Assembly (NCBI GenBank): GCA_965223435.1
Contig: CBDCWQ010000020.1
Coordinates: forward strand, 558,001-622,000
Direction of reading: 5' to 3'
Length of the DNA stretch: 64,000 bases
Origin: CBDCWQ01 sp965223435
Lineage (GTDB): Bacteria; Myxococcota; Kuafuiibacteriia; Kuafuiibacteriales; Kuafuiibacteriaceae
The translations under genes were made by a program, and so were the position numbers. Every line of letters starts with the position of its first letter. The stretch's first letter is position 1. Of the stretch, positions 43,452-52,303 are shown one piece after another. The notes beneath the pieces were generated by a model. That model worked only from the letters and a program-made list of their open reading frames with translations, was not told the origin of the DNA and searched no databases.

Positions 43452-44678
43452 GTGTGCGTGGTGACGACCATCGAAACCGGCGCGGCCACCGAAAACCTTG
43501 GACGTTCCACTCCGTTTCCCAAAAGCGCCCCGCCCGCGTCGAACCGGGGCGAGCGCGGGGTCCGAAGTCCAGATGTGAAGGCGCCGTCTGCTTTGTTTGG
43601 AGGTGGAGGCTCGGTTTGGCTGGTTTCTGGCCCGGTCGATCTCGCCATGTTCCTCGGGCCGGCGGTGGCGGCCTTTTTGCTTCTTGGCTTGGAGCCCTGG
43701 CTCGCGCCTCGTGGATTGACGCCGCTGCCGCTATGGGTTGTCGCGGTCCTCCTCGTAGATGTGGCCCACGTGTGGGCGACGATCTACCGGACCTACCTGG
43801 ACCGGTCGGCTCTTCTTCGCCGCCCGCGCCTTCACGTGGGCGCGCCCGCATTGGCCTATGCCGGAGGGGTGTTTTTTTATGCGTGGTCCCCTGGGGTGTT
43901 TTGGACCGCGTTGGCGTACTTGGCGGTCTGGCATTTTGTGCGTCAGCAATACGGCTGGGTTGCGCTTTACCATCGCCGTGACGCCGAGCTCACGCGATGG
44001 GACCGGCTTCTCGACTGCGCAGTCATTTATCTCAGCACCATCTTTCCTCTTTTGTGGTGGCATGCCCATCTGCCTCGGCGCTTCGATTGGTTTGTCCCCG
44101 GCGATTTTATTCAGGGCCTGGTTCCGAGGCTCGTGGTGCGTGGGCTGTGGCCCCTCTACGTGTTGGCTTTTGTGGTGTTCTTTGGACGTCAGGTGCACCG
44201 TCGCCTGTGCTCAAAACGGTGGCAGACCGGGAAAATCGTGGTGGTGGCGACCACCGGCGCGTGCTGGGGCGTGGGCATCATCAGCACCAACAGCGATTGG
44301 GCCTTCACCGTCACGAATGTACTCATTCACGGGGTCCCCTACTTTGTGATCGTATGGGTATACGGGAGGCGAAACCGCGCGCGCTACCCTACGGGTTCCG
44401 TTGTTGCCCGAATCTTCACCCGGAATCGATGGCTCACCTTTTATCTGGTTCTCGCGGCGTTGGCTTACCTCGAGGAGGCGGCCTGGGATCGGCTCGTGTG
44501 GCACGAGCACGACGTTCTTTTTCTGGGTCCTCACTTTTCCCTGGACGCGAGTGTGCTCGGATGGGTGGTCCCCCTGTTGGCGCTCCCCCAGGTCACCCAC
44601 TACATTTTGGATGGCTACATTTGGCGGTCGAACCCATCCCGGCGAATCGCGGGTGCGCCGGCTTCACCCCGCGAATAG
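43452..44678 (+). CDS. polytopic inner-membrane protein, unknown
   Basis: About 408 residues from GTG at 43452, just after the oxidoreductase stop; GTGs at 43458 and 43461 are equally possible. About nine hydrophobic helices follow a polar N-terminus of about 55 residues: VDLAMFLGPAVAAFLLLG, LWVVAVLLVDVAHVWATIY, and so on to WVVPLLALPQVTHYILDGYIW. Conserved His in several helices (HVWATIY, LIHGVPYF, TRNRWLTFY) may bind metal or cofactor, but I do not recognise the family. It is the last gene of the run that begins with DUF4178, separated from metF by 146 bp. Confidence 0.7.
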   Translation: MCVVTTIETGAATENLGRSTPFPKSAPPASNRGERGVRSPDVKAPSALFGGGGSVWLVSGPVDLAMFLGPAVAAFLLLGLEPWLAPRGLTPLPLWVVAVLLVDVAHVWATIYRTYLDRSALLRRPRLHVGAPALAYAGGVFFYAWSPGVFWTALAYLAVWHFVRQQYGWVALYHRRDAELTRWDRLLDCAVIYLSTIFPLLWWHAHLPRRFDWFVPGDFIQGLVPRLVVRGLWPLYVLAFVVFFGRQVHRRLCSKRWQTGKIVVVATTGACWGVGIISTNSDWAFTVTNVLIHGVPYFVIVWVYGRRNRARYPTGSVVARIFTRNRWLTFYLVLAALAYLEEAAWDRLVWHEHDVLFLGPHFSLDASVLGWVVPLLALPQVTHYILDGYIWRSNPSRRIAGAPASPRE

Positions 44679-44824
44679 GTTTTCTCGGCTGCGTCTCAGC
44701 CCATGGCGGCGATTTTCAGGGAGACTCGTATGGGGCGAGGCGGGGAGGGGGGTTCACGGAGGTTTTTGACTGGTTTTACTGGTTTCCTCTTGACGTAGTC
44801 GGAGGAGCGCCCGAGGAAAAAGGG

Positions 44825-45697
44825 GTGCGGATCGTTGAGAAACTGAGAAGTGGGGTGCCGGCTTTTTCATTCGAATTTTTCCCGCCCAAAACCGAGGTGG
44901 GGGAAAAACGGCTGTGGGAGGTTCTTCGGGAGCTTCAGGGGTTGAATCCGGCGTATGTGTCGGTGACCTATGGCGCTGGGGGGTCGACCCGAACGAAGAC
45001 CGTCGAGCTGACCAAACGCATCAAGCGGGAGCTTGGCATGGAGACCATGGCGCACCTGACCTGTGTGGGGGCGTCTCAGGCCGATATTCACGGGGTGCTT
45101 GAGGCCCTGGCGGAGGGGGGGGTGGAGAATGTTCTTCCTCTGCGCGGGGATCCACCGCGGGGCGCCGAGCGCTTTGAGGCGGTGGCGGGCGGGTTCTCGT
45201 ACGCCAGCGATTTGGCCGCGTACATTTGCGAGCGCTTTGATTTTTGTCTCGGAGGCGCTTGCTATCCTGAGGGGCATCTTGAATGCAGTTCCCCCAGTGT
45301 GGACCTTGAGAACCTCAAGAAGAAGGTGGACGCTGGGGTGGAGTTTCTGATTACCCAGCTGTTTTTCGACAATCGGTACTACTTTGAGTTTGTCAAAAGG
45401 GCACGCCAAGTGGGCATCGAGGTTCCGATCATTCCGGGGCTGATGCCGGTCCAAAACGTCGAGCAAGTGAAGCGGTTCACCAAGATGTGTGGGGCGACGA
45501 TCCCTGCCAAGTTGGCGTCGGAGCTTGACAGGCGCGCCGACGATCCCGCTCGGGTGCAAGATCTCGGCATTGCCCATGCGACCCTTCAGGCGAGAGAACT
45601 TCTGGACAAGGGTGCGCCAGGAATCCATTTTTACACGCTGAACAAGTCTGCGGCCACCCGCGAAATTTTGACTGCGTTGGGCACCAGCGAGGGGTAG
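44825..45697 (+). CDS. metF: 5,10-methylenetetrahydrofolate reductase
   Basis: 290 residues. Flavin enzyme reducing methylene-THF to methyl-THF for methionine synthesis. GTG at 44825 with a GAGGAAAAAGGG leader gives VRIVEKLRSGVPAFSFEFFPPKT, where the EFFPPK motif is diagnostic. The barrel continues with YVSVTYGAGGSTRTKTVE (FAD/folate binding), HLTCVGAS, LPLRGDPP and FDFCLGGACYPEGH, then ITQLFFDN and IPGLMPV, all in family order. The length is normal. It is 146 bp after the membrane protein and probably an independent gene. A longer open frame upstream overlaps that gene and is not used. Confidence 0.96.
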   Translation: MRIVEKLRSGVPAFSFEFFPPKTEVGEKRLWEVLRELQGLNPAYVSVTYGAGGSTRTKTVELTKRIKRELGMETMAHLTCVGASQADIHGVLEALAEGGVENVLPLRGDPPRGAERFEAVAGGFSYASDLAAYICERFDFCLGGACYPEGHLECSSPSVDLENLKKKVDAGVEFLITQLFFDNRYYFEFVKRARQVGIEVPIIPGLMPVQNVEQVKRFTKMCGATIPAKLASELDRRADDPARVQDLGIAHATLQARELLDKGAPGIHFYTLNKSAATREILTALGTSEG

Positions 45698-45713
45698 CCG
45701 TGGCGCGCGCTGG

Positions 45714-46793
45714 ATGGGGCGCCAGGTGGTCGTGGTGAGAGAAAAAATGCCCATGGCCGGTGGTTGGCGGAGGCGGCCGGCCAAGTGGGTCCGAGGGGGC
45801 TTGCTTTTATGCTTTGTGTTGGGGGGCGGGGCGGCTTCTGAAGCTGCGGTGGTGCGTTTTGATCCTCCCAAGCCTCGGTTGGGCGATGTGTTTTGTGTCT
45901 ACCTCGAGGCGCAGTCTCTGGGTACAAAGAAGGGCACCATCGAGTGGCTCAGCTTTAAGCTTCCGTTGTTTTGGGTATCCAAGGGGGTCTTTCGGGGGGT
46001 CCTGCCGGTGCCGGTGGACATCGAACCCGGACCCTACCCGGTTCGCTTGTCGCTCGTGGGGACCGTGTTTGAAACCTCGGTGACTGTGGTCTACCGAAGT
46101 TTTGAAGAATCCGAGCTCAAGGTCTCGCGTCGCTTCACCAAGAAGAAAAAGTCGCGCGCGTTAAGGGCAAGACTGAAGCGGGAGCGGAATGCGATGAAGG
46201 CCCTGTGGCAGATCGATCCCGGACCTCCCACGTTGCGCGGAAGTCCGACACGCCCGGTGAACACCCCCGTCACGGGGCTTTTTGGCACCCGGCGAATCTT
46301 CAATGGCAAGCGGAAGAGCACCCACTATGGGCTCGATCTCGATGGGAAGACCGGCGACCCCGTTCGGGCAGCGGCTCAGGGGAAAGTGGTGATGTCCGCC
46401 CGCCGCTGGGCCAGTGGAGGCACCCTGGTCATTGACCATGGCGGCGGAGTGTTCAGTGCGTATTTTCATCTTTCTAAGCGCCTCAAAAAGCGCGGCGCTT
46501 TCGTTAAAAAGGGTGCGCTTGTGGGGGCGGTGGGACAGACGGGGCGGGTGACGGGCCCGCATCTTCATTTTGCGGTGGTGGTGCGGGCGGCGCCCGCAGC
46601 CGACGGCGGGGACGGTCAAGCCAGGTCCATGTATGTGGATCCCCAGAGCTTCCTTCGTCTGGATTTTCGGGTTGTGCCGCCACCTTATCCAGGCACCCAG
46701 CCCTCGACGTACCGGCCTGACCCCGAGGACCGTTTTGGCGGGCCCGAAGGACCGGGCCCCGCCGCGGCGCCGTCTCATGGGGACGGACGCTGA
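45714..46793 (+). CDS. M23-family (LytM-type) metallopeptidase, exported
   Basis: 359 residues from the first ATG; a second ATG at 45747 (MPMAGGWRRR) has a better ribosome-site context (GGTGAGAG) and leads directly into a signal peptide (GGLLLCFVLGGGAASEA), so the mature protein is periplasmic or surface-bound. Residues about 40-140 form a beta-sandwich with aromatic strands. The catalytic M23 domain covers about 185-310: zinc ligands in STHYGLDLDG (His, Asp) and GPHLHFAVV (His-x-His). This arrangement cuts peptidoglycan cross-links or acts as a regulator of amidases. The C-terminal 45 residues are Pro-rich. It starts 16 bp after metF. Confidence 0.9.
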   Translation: MGRQVVVVREKMPMAGGWRRRPAKWVRGGLLLCFVLGGGAASEAAVVRFDPPKPRLGDVFCVYLEAQSLGTKKGTIEWLSFKLPLFWVSKGVFRGVLPVPVDIEPGPYPVRLSLVGTVFETSVTVVYRSFEESELKVSRRFTKKKKSRALRARLKRERNAMKALWQIDPGPPTLRGSPTRPVNTPVTGLFGTRRIFNGKRKSTHYGLDLDGKTGDPVRAAAQGKVVMSARRWASGGTLVIDHGGGVFSAYFHLSKRLKKRGAFVKKGALVGAVGQTGRVTGPHLHFAVVVRAAPAADGGDGQARSMYVDPQSFLRLDFRVVPPPYPGTQPSTYRPDPEDRFGGPEGPGPAAAPSHGDGR

Positions 46794-46861
46794 TCATTTG
46801 TTCAAGCCCATCTTCTTGCTTTCCACCTGGCACCGCCTTCCGGTAGCGTGGGGATGCGGCT

Positions 46862-47065
46862 ATGGAAGAGCTCCAAGAAGCGATGGATCAGGTCCTCCTT
46901 GCAAACCCGGAGATGACGTTTTTCGAGGTTTGCGCGGAGCTCGTCACCAAGGGTGAGCTGAATTTCGAAGCGACGGAAGATCCGTCGGTTCATGTCTTTC
47001 TTCACCAGTTGTTCCAGCGGGCCAAAGTCCGAGCGAATGTGGGGAAAGCGAACCTAGACATGTAG
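46862..47065 (+). CDS. small acidic protein, unknown
   Basis: 67 residues, no signal peptide. Acidic helical content (MEELQEAMDQVLLANPEMTFFEVCAELVTKGELNF). The codon use looks like real genes of the region. The ribosome site (GGGGAT) is weak. No family recognised. It could be a free regulatory or toxin-antitoxin-like small protein, but no partner gene lies next to it. Confidence 0.5.
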   Translation: MEELQEAMDQVLLANPEMTFFEVCAELVTKGELNFEATEDPSVHVFLHQLFQRAKVRANVGKANLDM

Positions 47066-47185
47066 ATTCCGAGTCTGCGCCGGTTTGTGGGGCGCCTGCT
47101 AGGCGTTTCCCTAATTGAGTGGCACGGCAAATGCGGTCCTATGGTTTGCGCTGCTGTCCGAGTCCTGAAATGCTCCTGGCCATCT

Positions 47186-47644
47186 ATGGCCCAAGATCGC
47201 GCGCGTTTTGTCTCCAAGCACTACCGGCTTGGGGACTTTTTGGTGGATGCCCAGTTTTCTGATTTGGCCGAACGACTGATGCCCGGAACGAAGGAAGTCG
47301 AAAATCTAGAGCGCCTGGGTCAGCTCATTGACCGTATTGTGGACCACTTTCCGTCAGGATGGCGCGTCATATCGGGTTACCGGAATCTGGAGTTGAACGA
47401 GGCGTGCCGAAAAGCCGGGCGTCCTGCTTCCGTCCATTCTCTGCACTTAGAGGGCTGCGCCGCAGATCTGCAGCCCGCCGACGAAAACCTCGATTTAGAG
47501 GCCGTGTTCGAGTGGATTCGTGAGCACTCGCACCGCGACCTTCCCGTTCATGAGGCCGTCTACTATCCCATGAAAAAGATGATCCACGTGGCGGTGGTCT
47601 GCAACGAGAAACCCTCGCCACGCCGTTTTCTCACCCGCACTTGA
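47186..47644 (+). CDS. M15-type peptidase domain protein
   Basis: 152 residues from ATG at 47186 (MAQDRARFVSKHYRLGDF). It resembles D-Ala-D-Ala carboxypeptidase/VanY-type M15 domains: GWRVISGYRNLELNEACRKAG, then the zinc-site pattern SVHSLHLEGCAADLQ (His and Asp) and a terminal KKMIHVAVV His. No signal peptide is seen with this start, which is odd for an enzyme of cell-wall peptides; a longer frame upstream (from 47087) gives no better signal. Either the protein is cytoplasmic, phage-endolysin-like, or the start is misplaced. Confidence 0.7.
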   Translation: MAQDRARFVSKHYRLGDFLVDAQFSDLAERLMPGTKEVENLERLGQLIDRIVDHFPSGWRVISGYRNLELNEACRKAGRPASVHSLHLEGCAADLQPADENLDLEAVFEWIREHSHRDLPVHEAVYYPMKKMIHVAVVCNEKPSPRRFLTRT

Positions 47645-47881
47645 AACTTGCTTCACGACGGCCGGGGCTGGCCCGGGCCTCGAGGGCGTTCGGGGAGCTC
47701 ACCGGCGTAGATCCGAAGCAGGTTTGCGTGGTGTGTCGGTGAGCGGAGGGAACAGGTGGCCCACTTCGCTTCGGCGCCCGGGGCCTTGCTTGGCCGAATT
47801 GGGCTGAAAGTTACGTTTGTCTACAGGCTGACGTGCAGCATGTCGAAGTGATCCGAGGGACCCATCGGATGAAATCGCGGG

Positions 47882-48544
47882 CTACTTCGCGGTAGCTTCG
47901 GCTTTCGCCCAGGTGTCGACGGTACCGTTGTGATCCTTGTCGACGCCTACGCGGTCCAGGACGCGACCGGTGTAGTACTCCCAGCGATCGACCTGACCAT
48001 CGCCGTTGGTGTCGCTTTCCTTGCGCTCGAGTTTTCCGGCTTTGTAGTAGCGGGTTACGTCGGGCCGACCGTCGTTGTTTCGATCGCGCTCCGAACGAAT
48101 GATGGTGCCCTCTTCGAAGTGGCGTATTTCGTCCACATTCCCGTCGTAATCGGTGTCCCACTCCTCTCGCTCTACGACCCCAGCATCATTGAAGTAGCGC
48201 CAAATATCGATTCGCCCGTCCCAGGTCAGGTCGACATCTTGTCGGGAGAGAATCAATTTCTGTTCACCGGGCCGGTCAGGATCTGGGACCTTGCGGTAGT
48301 ACTTGAAGACCTCTGGCCGTCCGTCCTTGTCGAGGTCTGACGTTCGCACGTGTCGGGTCATTCCTTTTTCTCCCCCCCGAATGGGCGATCCTTCTCCCGC
48401 GATCGGAACGGGGCCCGATGCCGCCGCCTGCTGGGCGGGACGTGCCCGTTGCTGGCTTTGGCCGCCGCACGCGAATGCACCGACGCACAGGGGGAGGACA
48501 TAGAGCGATAGGTTTTGGACTTTTATCACCACGGCGCGGAGCAT
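47882..48544 (-). CDS. lipoprotein with six Asp-rich (EF-hand-like) repeats
   Basis: Start chosen at ATG 48544 (MLRAVVIKVQNLSLYVLPL), with a lipobox-like GAFAC ending near residue 26. After a Gln/Pro/Ala-rich linker, six loops of the D-x-D-x-D-G-x-x-D type repeat every 20-30 residues (DLDKDGRPEV, DLTWDGRIDI, DTDYDGNVDE, DRNNDGRPDV, DTNGDGQVDR, DKDHNGTVDT), each followed by aromatic YY/RYF/RHF residues. The Asp pattern is like the calcium-binding loops of EF-hand or thrombospondin-type repeats. It is probably an outer- or inner-membrane-anchored surface protein. Function unknown. Confidence 0.75.
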   Translation of the reverse strand: MLRAVVIKVQNLSLYVLPLCVGAFACGGQSQQRARPAQQAAASGPVPIAGEGSPIRGGEKGMTRHVRTSDLDKDGRPEVFKYYRKVPDPDRPGEQKLILSRQDVDLTWDGRIDIWRYFNDAGVVEREEWDTDYDGNVDEIRHFEEGTIIRSERDRNNDGRPDVTRYYKAGKLERKESDTNGDGQVDRWEYYTGRVLDRVGVDKDHNGTVDTWAKAEATAK

Positions 48545-48681
48545 GGCCCCGTCCGAAAACCTCGTCAAGCGCGTTCCTCTCGATGGTCTCGGCAATCCAT
48601 GTGAGGCGAGCCGAGTGGAGGTGTCGAGGCCACAATGCCTGGGAGAGAGGAGGGGCGGTGTGGCGCTCCAAAGGGGCGGCT

Positions 48682-49233
48682 TCAGGGCGACAATGCCATC
48701 CGCCCGTTTACGGTTCCTTCACGATTCATCTCAAGGGTGAAAGGGAGGCCCTCCGGGAGGGCTCGGCCGGCGATCGGGAGTGACGACCGGGTCACGATGG
48801 CGTTGGGGTAAAGGACATCATGACGTTCCATGGCGGTTTGGGCGGCTCCGATGTCCTCCATGGCATCGAGCGATACACCCAAAACGCGTTGGCCCGCTCG
48901 ATGAAGGGCGTTCAAAGTGGGCATTTCGGCGAGGCACGGGGGACAGTAACTGGCCCAAAAAGCCACGAGCGCGGTGGGGGCCGAAGACTTGGCCTTGGCC
49001 TCGAATGCCCACGGGACCAGCTTTTGGGCGACTTGCGTTGGCCCTTGTCGAGGAAGCGGATGAATTTCGAGGGTGGGCAAGAGGGCTGACCAGCGTGCGC
49101 GGGTCTCTTCTGAAAGGGGTCTTATTGGGCTCCTGCCCAGCACCGCGGGCTCGTTCGAGCCGCGCTGGCACGCGGCGATGAGTAGGAATCCGGTGAGGGC
49201 CCAAGACGACACCCTCCGCGGGCCAAAACGCAT
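48682..49233 (-). CDS. TlpA-like thioredoxin-fold lipoprotein
   Basis: 183 residues from ATG at 49233 (MRFGPRRVSSWALTGFLLIAAC), with a lipobox FLLIAAC that puts the mature protein on the periplasmic side. The thioredoxin active site is WASYCPPCLAEMPTL (CPPC). Such proteins reduce disulfides or transfer electrons during cytochrome c or other protein maturation. It ends at 48682, and the next gene upstream (49272-49874) encodes a second thioredoxin-fold lipoprotein only 38 bp away, so they form a pair. No thiol:disulfide cycling partner (CcdA/DsbD) is seen nearby. Confidence 0.85.
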   Translation of the reverse strand: MRFGPRRVSSWALTGFLLIAACQRGSNEPAVLGRSPIRPLSEETRARWSALLPTLEIHPLPRQGPTQVAQKLVPWAFEAKAKSSAPTALVAFWASYCPPCLAEMPTLNALHRAGQRVLGVSLDAMEDIGAAQTAMERHDVLYPNAIVTRSSLPIAGRALPEGLPFTLEMNREGTVNGRMALSP

Positions 49234-49271
49234 GAAGGTGGGCTTCGGAGCGAAGTCCGACGGGCCACAGG

Positions 49272-49874
49272 TCAATGGCGCGCCAGGGCGGTCTTCACTT
49301 GGGCGGCGAGGGCCTTGAATTGGTCTTTGCTTTCTTTCGGCCTGATGATCTCCGCCACGTGGATGCGGTTGTCCGCCCCGGCGAAGAACAACGTTCTGCT
49401 GGCTGAGACTTCGTAGCTCTTGCTGAATGGCGTGTAGTGCTTTTTCTCGGCCTCGGTGAGGGAGGCGGGGAGGACCACGAGCGGAAATTTCAGCTTGAGT
49501 GCCTTTTTCTTTGCCGCCAGTGCCTTCAGCGCTTTTTCCTCGTTGGGGGGCGCCACAAACTGAGATTCTTTGAAGGTTCCCAAGACCGCAAATGCGGTGA
49601 GGCCGTACGCTGCGTGTTGGTCAAGAAGGGCTTGAATCTCGGTGAGATCGGCATCGAAAGCGGTATCGTCAATGTCGGCAATGGCCATAATGGTGGGCTT
49701 TCCGCCGAAGCTGCATACCTGGCAGTACCGGTCACCTTGCTCACAGTCCTTGATGATGAAGGCGCGCAGTTTGTCGCCGACCTGTTTTGTTTTGGCCTGG
49801 GCGCGCTTGCACGATGAAAGCACGGGCGAGATCAGCAGGGCGAGTGCGACCATGGCGGGGAAAGGTTGTCTCAC
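49272..49874 (-). CDS. lipoprotein with thioredoxin-like fold
   Basis: 200 residues. GTG at 49874 with an AGGAGA ribosome site gives VRQPFPAMVALALLISPVLSSC, a lipoprotein signal (LSSC). The rest shows a thioredoxin-like alternation: CEQGDRYCQVC (three Cys) close to the N-terminus, then KPTIMAIADIDDTAFDADL, and ending RTLFFAGADNRIHVAEII. No CxxC in the usual place is evident (CQVC is the nearest), so the redox role is uncertain. It pairs with the TlpA-like gene downstream and is divergent from homoserine dehydrogenase. Confidence 0.6.
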   Translation of the reverse strand: MRQPFPAMVALALLISPVLSSCKRAQAKTKQVGDKLRAFIIKDCEQGDRYCQVCSFGGKPTIMAIADIDDTAFDADLTEIQALLDQHAAYGLTAFAVLGTFKESQFVAPPNEEKALKALAAKKKALKLKFPLVVLPASLTEAEKKHYTPFSKSYEVSASRTLFFAGADNRIHVAEIIRPKESKDQFKALAAQVKTALARH

Positions 49875-50057
49875 CGAAAATCTCCTGTCGTCATAAGGGG
49901 AAGGGAAGCGTGCCCCATTGGTCAAGGGTTGTGAGCCCGATTCGCTCCGCGACCCCATCCGCGGTGGGGAAACGTGAGTTTGGGGTTTACCGCCCCCGGT
50001 GTCGGGAAACAACAGCCTATTGGCCAAACCGTGATTGCGGTAAGAGTGGCCTCGTTC

Positions 50058-51107
50058 ATGATGAGCAGTACGTCCGAACCCCCGGCTCGGGAGGCCCCTC
50101 AGACCCGCCTTCGTGGTGTGCTTGTGGGCGCGGGATCCCTTGGCCGCTCGTTTTTGCGACAGCTTCGGGAGCATCCTCAGTGCCCGGTACAGCTTTTGGC
50201 CGTATTGACCGCCCATCACGGTCGTAAGGCCGATTCCGGAGGCCTCGATCCATCCTTGGCCTTGAATTTGGTCGAGGCCGCGGACCTCGGTGACTCCGCG
50301 CCCGCGGATGTGAAGGCTTTGCTCGAAGAGCTTCGGCCCGATGTGCTGGTGGAATGTGTGCCCCAAAATATTCGAAGTGGAGAGCCTGCGCTGACGTTCA
50401 TTCGCGCCGCACTCGATATGGGCATCCATGTCGTGACCTCAAACAAGTCCCCCATCGTTCTTGGATACCGCGACCTTCGGCACCGGTCGGCGAAGACCGG
50501 GGCCACGTTCCGCTTCGAGGCTACCGTGCTAGATGGCCTGCCGGTGTTGAACTTCGTGTCCATGATGCAGGGCCCAGAGGTGTCTCGGGTCCGGGGCGTC
50601 CTCAACGGCACGTCGTCGGTGGTTCTTGAGTCGGTGCAGTTGGGCTCGACCCGTTCTCGCGGGTTGGCGCGCGCTCAGGCGCAAGGCATTGCCGAGGCTG
50701 ACAGTGTTCTTGATCTCGACGGCTGGGATGCGGCCGCCAAGCTGGCCTTACTGGCCAACGTGTGGATGGGTGGAGCCCTTCGCGTGGTTGACGTCGAGCG
50801 TGCGGGTGCCCAGTCGGTCGAAGACAGTGTGATTCGCGAGGCCGCCAAAGAAGGGGGGCACTACCGGCTGGTCGGGGACCTCCAGAAGCTGCCGGACGGG
50901 AGCATTCAGGCCAAAGTGGGGCCTCAAGTTCTCGAGCCGGGGGATCCGCTGTATCCCCTTCGTGGCGCGGCCGGAGGCTTGACCATTGAGACCAACGAGG
51001 GTCAGTCGTTCACGTTGTTGCAGCAAAGTTATGGGACCGAGGACGCCGCCCTTGGGTTGATTCACGACTGCCTCGCGATTCTTCGGAGCCAGAACCAGGC
51101 CCCCTAG
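50058..51107 (+). CDS. hom: homoserine dehydrogenase
   Basis: About 349 residues from ATG at 50058; the frame is open a little further upstream. Reduces aspartate semialdehyde to homoserine in threonine/methionine synthesis. NAD(P) motif GVLVGAGSLGRSFLRQL near residue 20; VVTSNKSPIVLG, then GLPVLNF and VRGVLNGTSS match the family, and the E-A-D-x-x-D-x-D-G-x-D-A motif (EADSVLDLDGWDAAAKL) carries the catalytic Asp/Lys. There is no C-terminal ACT domain. Allosteric control by threonine, if any, is not through an ACT domain here. It is far from thrC (36.2 kb). Confidence 0.9.
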   Translation: MMSSTSEPPAREAPQTRLRGVLVGAGSLGRSFLRQLREHPQCPVQLLAVLTAHHGRKADSGGLDPSLALNLVEAADLGDSAPADVKALLEELRPDVLVECVPQNIRSGEPALTFIRAALDMGIHVVTSNKSPIVLGYRDLRHRSAKTGATFRFEATVLDGLPVLNFVSMMQGPEVSRVRGVLNGTSSVVLESVQLGSTRSRGLARAQAQGIAEADSVLDLDGWDAAAKLALLANVWMGGALRVVDVERAGAQSVEDSVIREAAKEGGHYRLVGDLQKLPDGSIQAKVGPQVLEPGDPLYPLRGAAGGLTIETNEGQSFTLLQQSYGTEDAALGLIHDCLAILRSQNQAP

Positions 51108-51126
51108 ACTGGGTGATATTGACCCT

Positions 51127-51191
51127 GGCCCGGTCCTAGAGCGCTGATCGGTTTGAATTCCTGCCGTGCGGCTACCAAAGAAGTGAGCCGA
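51127..51191. repeat. degenerate copy D of the intergenic repeat
   Basis: Keeps, in order, GGCCCGGTCC, TGAATTC, GGCT and GAAGTGAGCCGA from copies A and B, with shortened spacing. It lies between convergent hom and HMG-CoA lyase genes. Confidence 0.4.
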
Positions 51192-51199
51192 TAACCGCA

Positions 51200-52117
51200 C
51201 TATTTGGGTGACGGGCGGCAAAGCTCGGCCTGCAAGACTTTTGAAGGCAGCGATCTCCGCACGGCCTCCTGGGCACTCTTCGAGGTTTCGATGAGGGCAG
51301 AAAGGTCGACTCCGGTGTCGTGGCCCATGCCGCCCAACATGTATACGAGGTCTTCGGTTGCGAGGTTTCCGGACGCTCCGGGGGCGTAGGGACAACCGCC
51401 GAGACCACCGAACGCCGTGTCGAAGGTGCGAATGCCGGCGTCGAGCCCCGCAAGTACGTTGGCCAAAGCGGTCCCGCGCGTGTCGTGCATGTGCAGCGCC
51501 AGCTTTTCGAAGGGCACATCGGCCTTGAGAATCTCAAGCAAACACCGAACATCCCTGGGCGTCGCCGCGCCGACGGTATCTCCGAGACTGACTTCGTACA
51601 CCCCAAAACTGAGAAGCGCCTGGACGAGCGTCCGGACTGCACTGGGGGCGACAGGTCCTTCAAAGGGGCAGTGAAACGCGGTGGAGACGTAACCACGCAC
51701 TCTGAGGTTGTGGGCCATCGCCTGGTGGGTCACGGTTTGAAGGACTTTCAGGGCTTCCCGGATGCTTTTATTGATATTTTTTTGGTTGTGGGCCTCGGAC
51801 GCCGACAAAAATATGGCGATTTCTTCGAGCCCGGCCCGAAGGGCACCATCCAGGCCTTTCTGGTTGGGCACCAGGGCGCTGTAGCGGATTCCTGCTCTTC
51901 GGGGCACGGCGGCGGCAAAGACCTCATGATCCGAGAGCTGCGGAATCCACCTAGGCGAGACGAAGCTGGTCAGCTCGATGCGTCGAAGCCCCGCGTTTGC
52001 GAGGCCATTCGCCAGGGCGATCTTGTCGGCAGTGGGAACGAAGGCGGCCTCGTTTTGGAGGCCATCTCGGAGTCCCACCTCATAAATGCTGATGTTCTTT
52101 TGGCTGCCGTCCGACAT
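51200..52117 (-). CDS. mvaB: hydroxymethylglutaryl-CoA lyase
   Basis: 305 residues from ATG at 52117 (MSDGSQKNISIYEVGLRDGLQNE). Cleaves HMG-CoA to acetoacetate and acetyl-CoA in leucine degradation. TIM-barrel family with LRDGLQNE (catalytic Arg/Asp), LGDTVGAATPRDV, and the diagnostic GGLGGCPYAPGASGN loop carrying the catalytic Cys. The length is normal. The product could alternatively be a related 3-hydroxy acid-CoA lyase, but the Cys loop fits HMG-CoA lyase. The divergent SCP2 gene starts 187 bp away. No other leucine-degradation gene is in the window. Confidence 0.92.
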   Translation of the reverse strand: MSDGSQKNISIYEVGLRDGLQNEAAFVPTADKIALANGLANAGLRRIELTSFVSPRWIPQLSDHEVFAAAVPRRAGIRYSALVPNQKGLDGALRAGLEEIAIFLSASEAHNQKNINKSIREALKVLQTVTHQAMAHNLRVRGYVSTAFHCPFEGPVAPSAVRTLVQALLSFGVYEVSLGDTVGAATPRDVRCLLEILKADVPFEKLALHMHDTRGTALANVLAGLDAGIRTFDTAFGGLGGCPYAPGASGNLATEDLVYMLGGMGHDTGVDLSALIETSKSAQEAVRRSLPSKVLQAELCRPSPK

Positions 52118-52303
52118 TGGGGTTCGGTCGCGGTACGCCGATCTCCTTCGCTTACCCCAGAATCTCACACGGATGAGAAAAGGGTCAAAGCGCTGCCCTT
52201 CTGCAGGCGATTTGACACCGCCCCCGGCGGTTGGCAAAGTCTCTCGCTGTCATACATCCGCGCACCGAAGGTGTCCGCGAAACGAGGAAGGAACCAAAAA
52301 AAC

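Noticed and set aside
41792..43648. 618-codon minus-strand frame
   Set aside because: It is antisense to the flavin oxidoreductase, which has clear FAD motifs; the minus-strand product has an Arg/His/Pro-rich shadow composition.
43997..44824. Longer version of MetF starting upstream
   Set aside because: The extra part overlaps the polytopic membrane protein in another frame; the GTG at 44825 with its ribosome site gives the canonical MetF N-terminus.
50216..50611. Minus-strand frame within homoserine dehydrogenase
   Set aside because: Shadow of hom; no motif.
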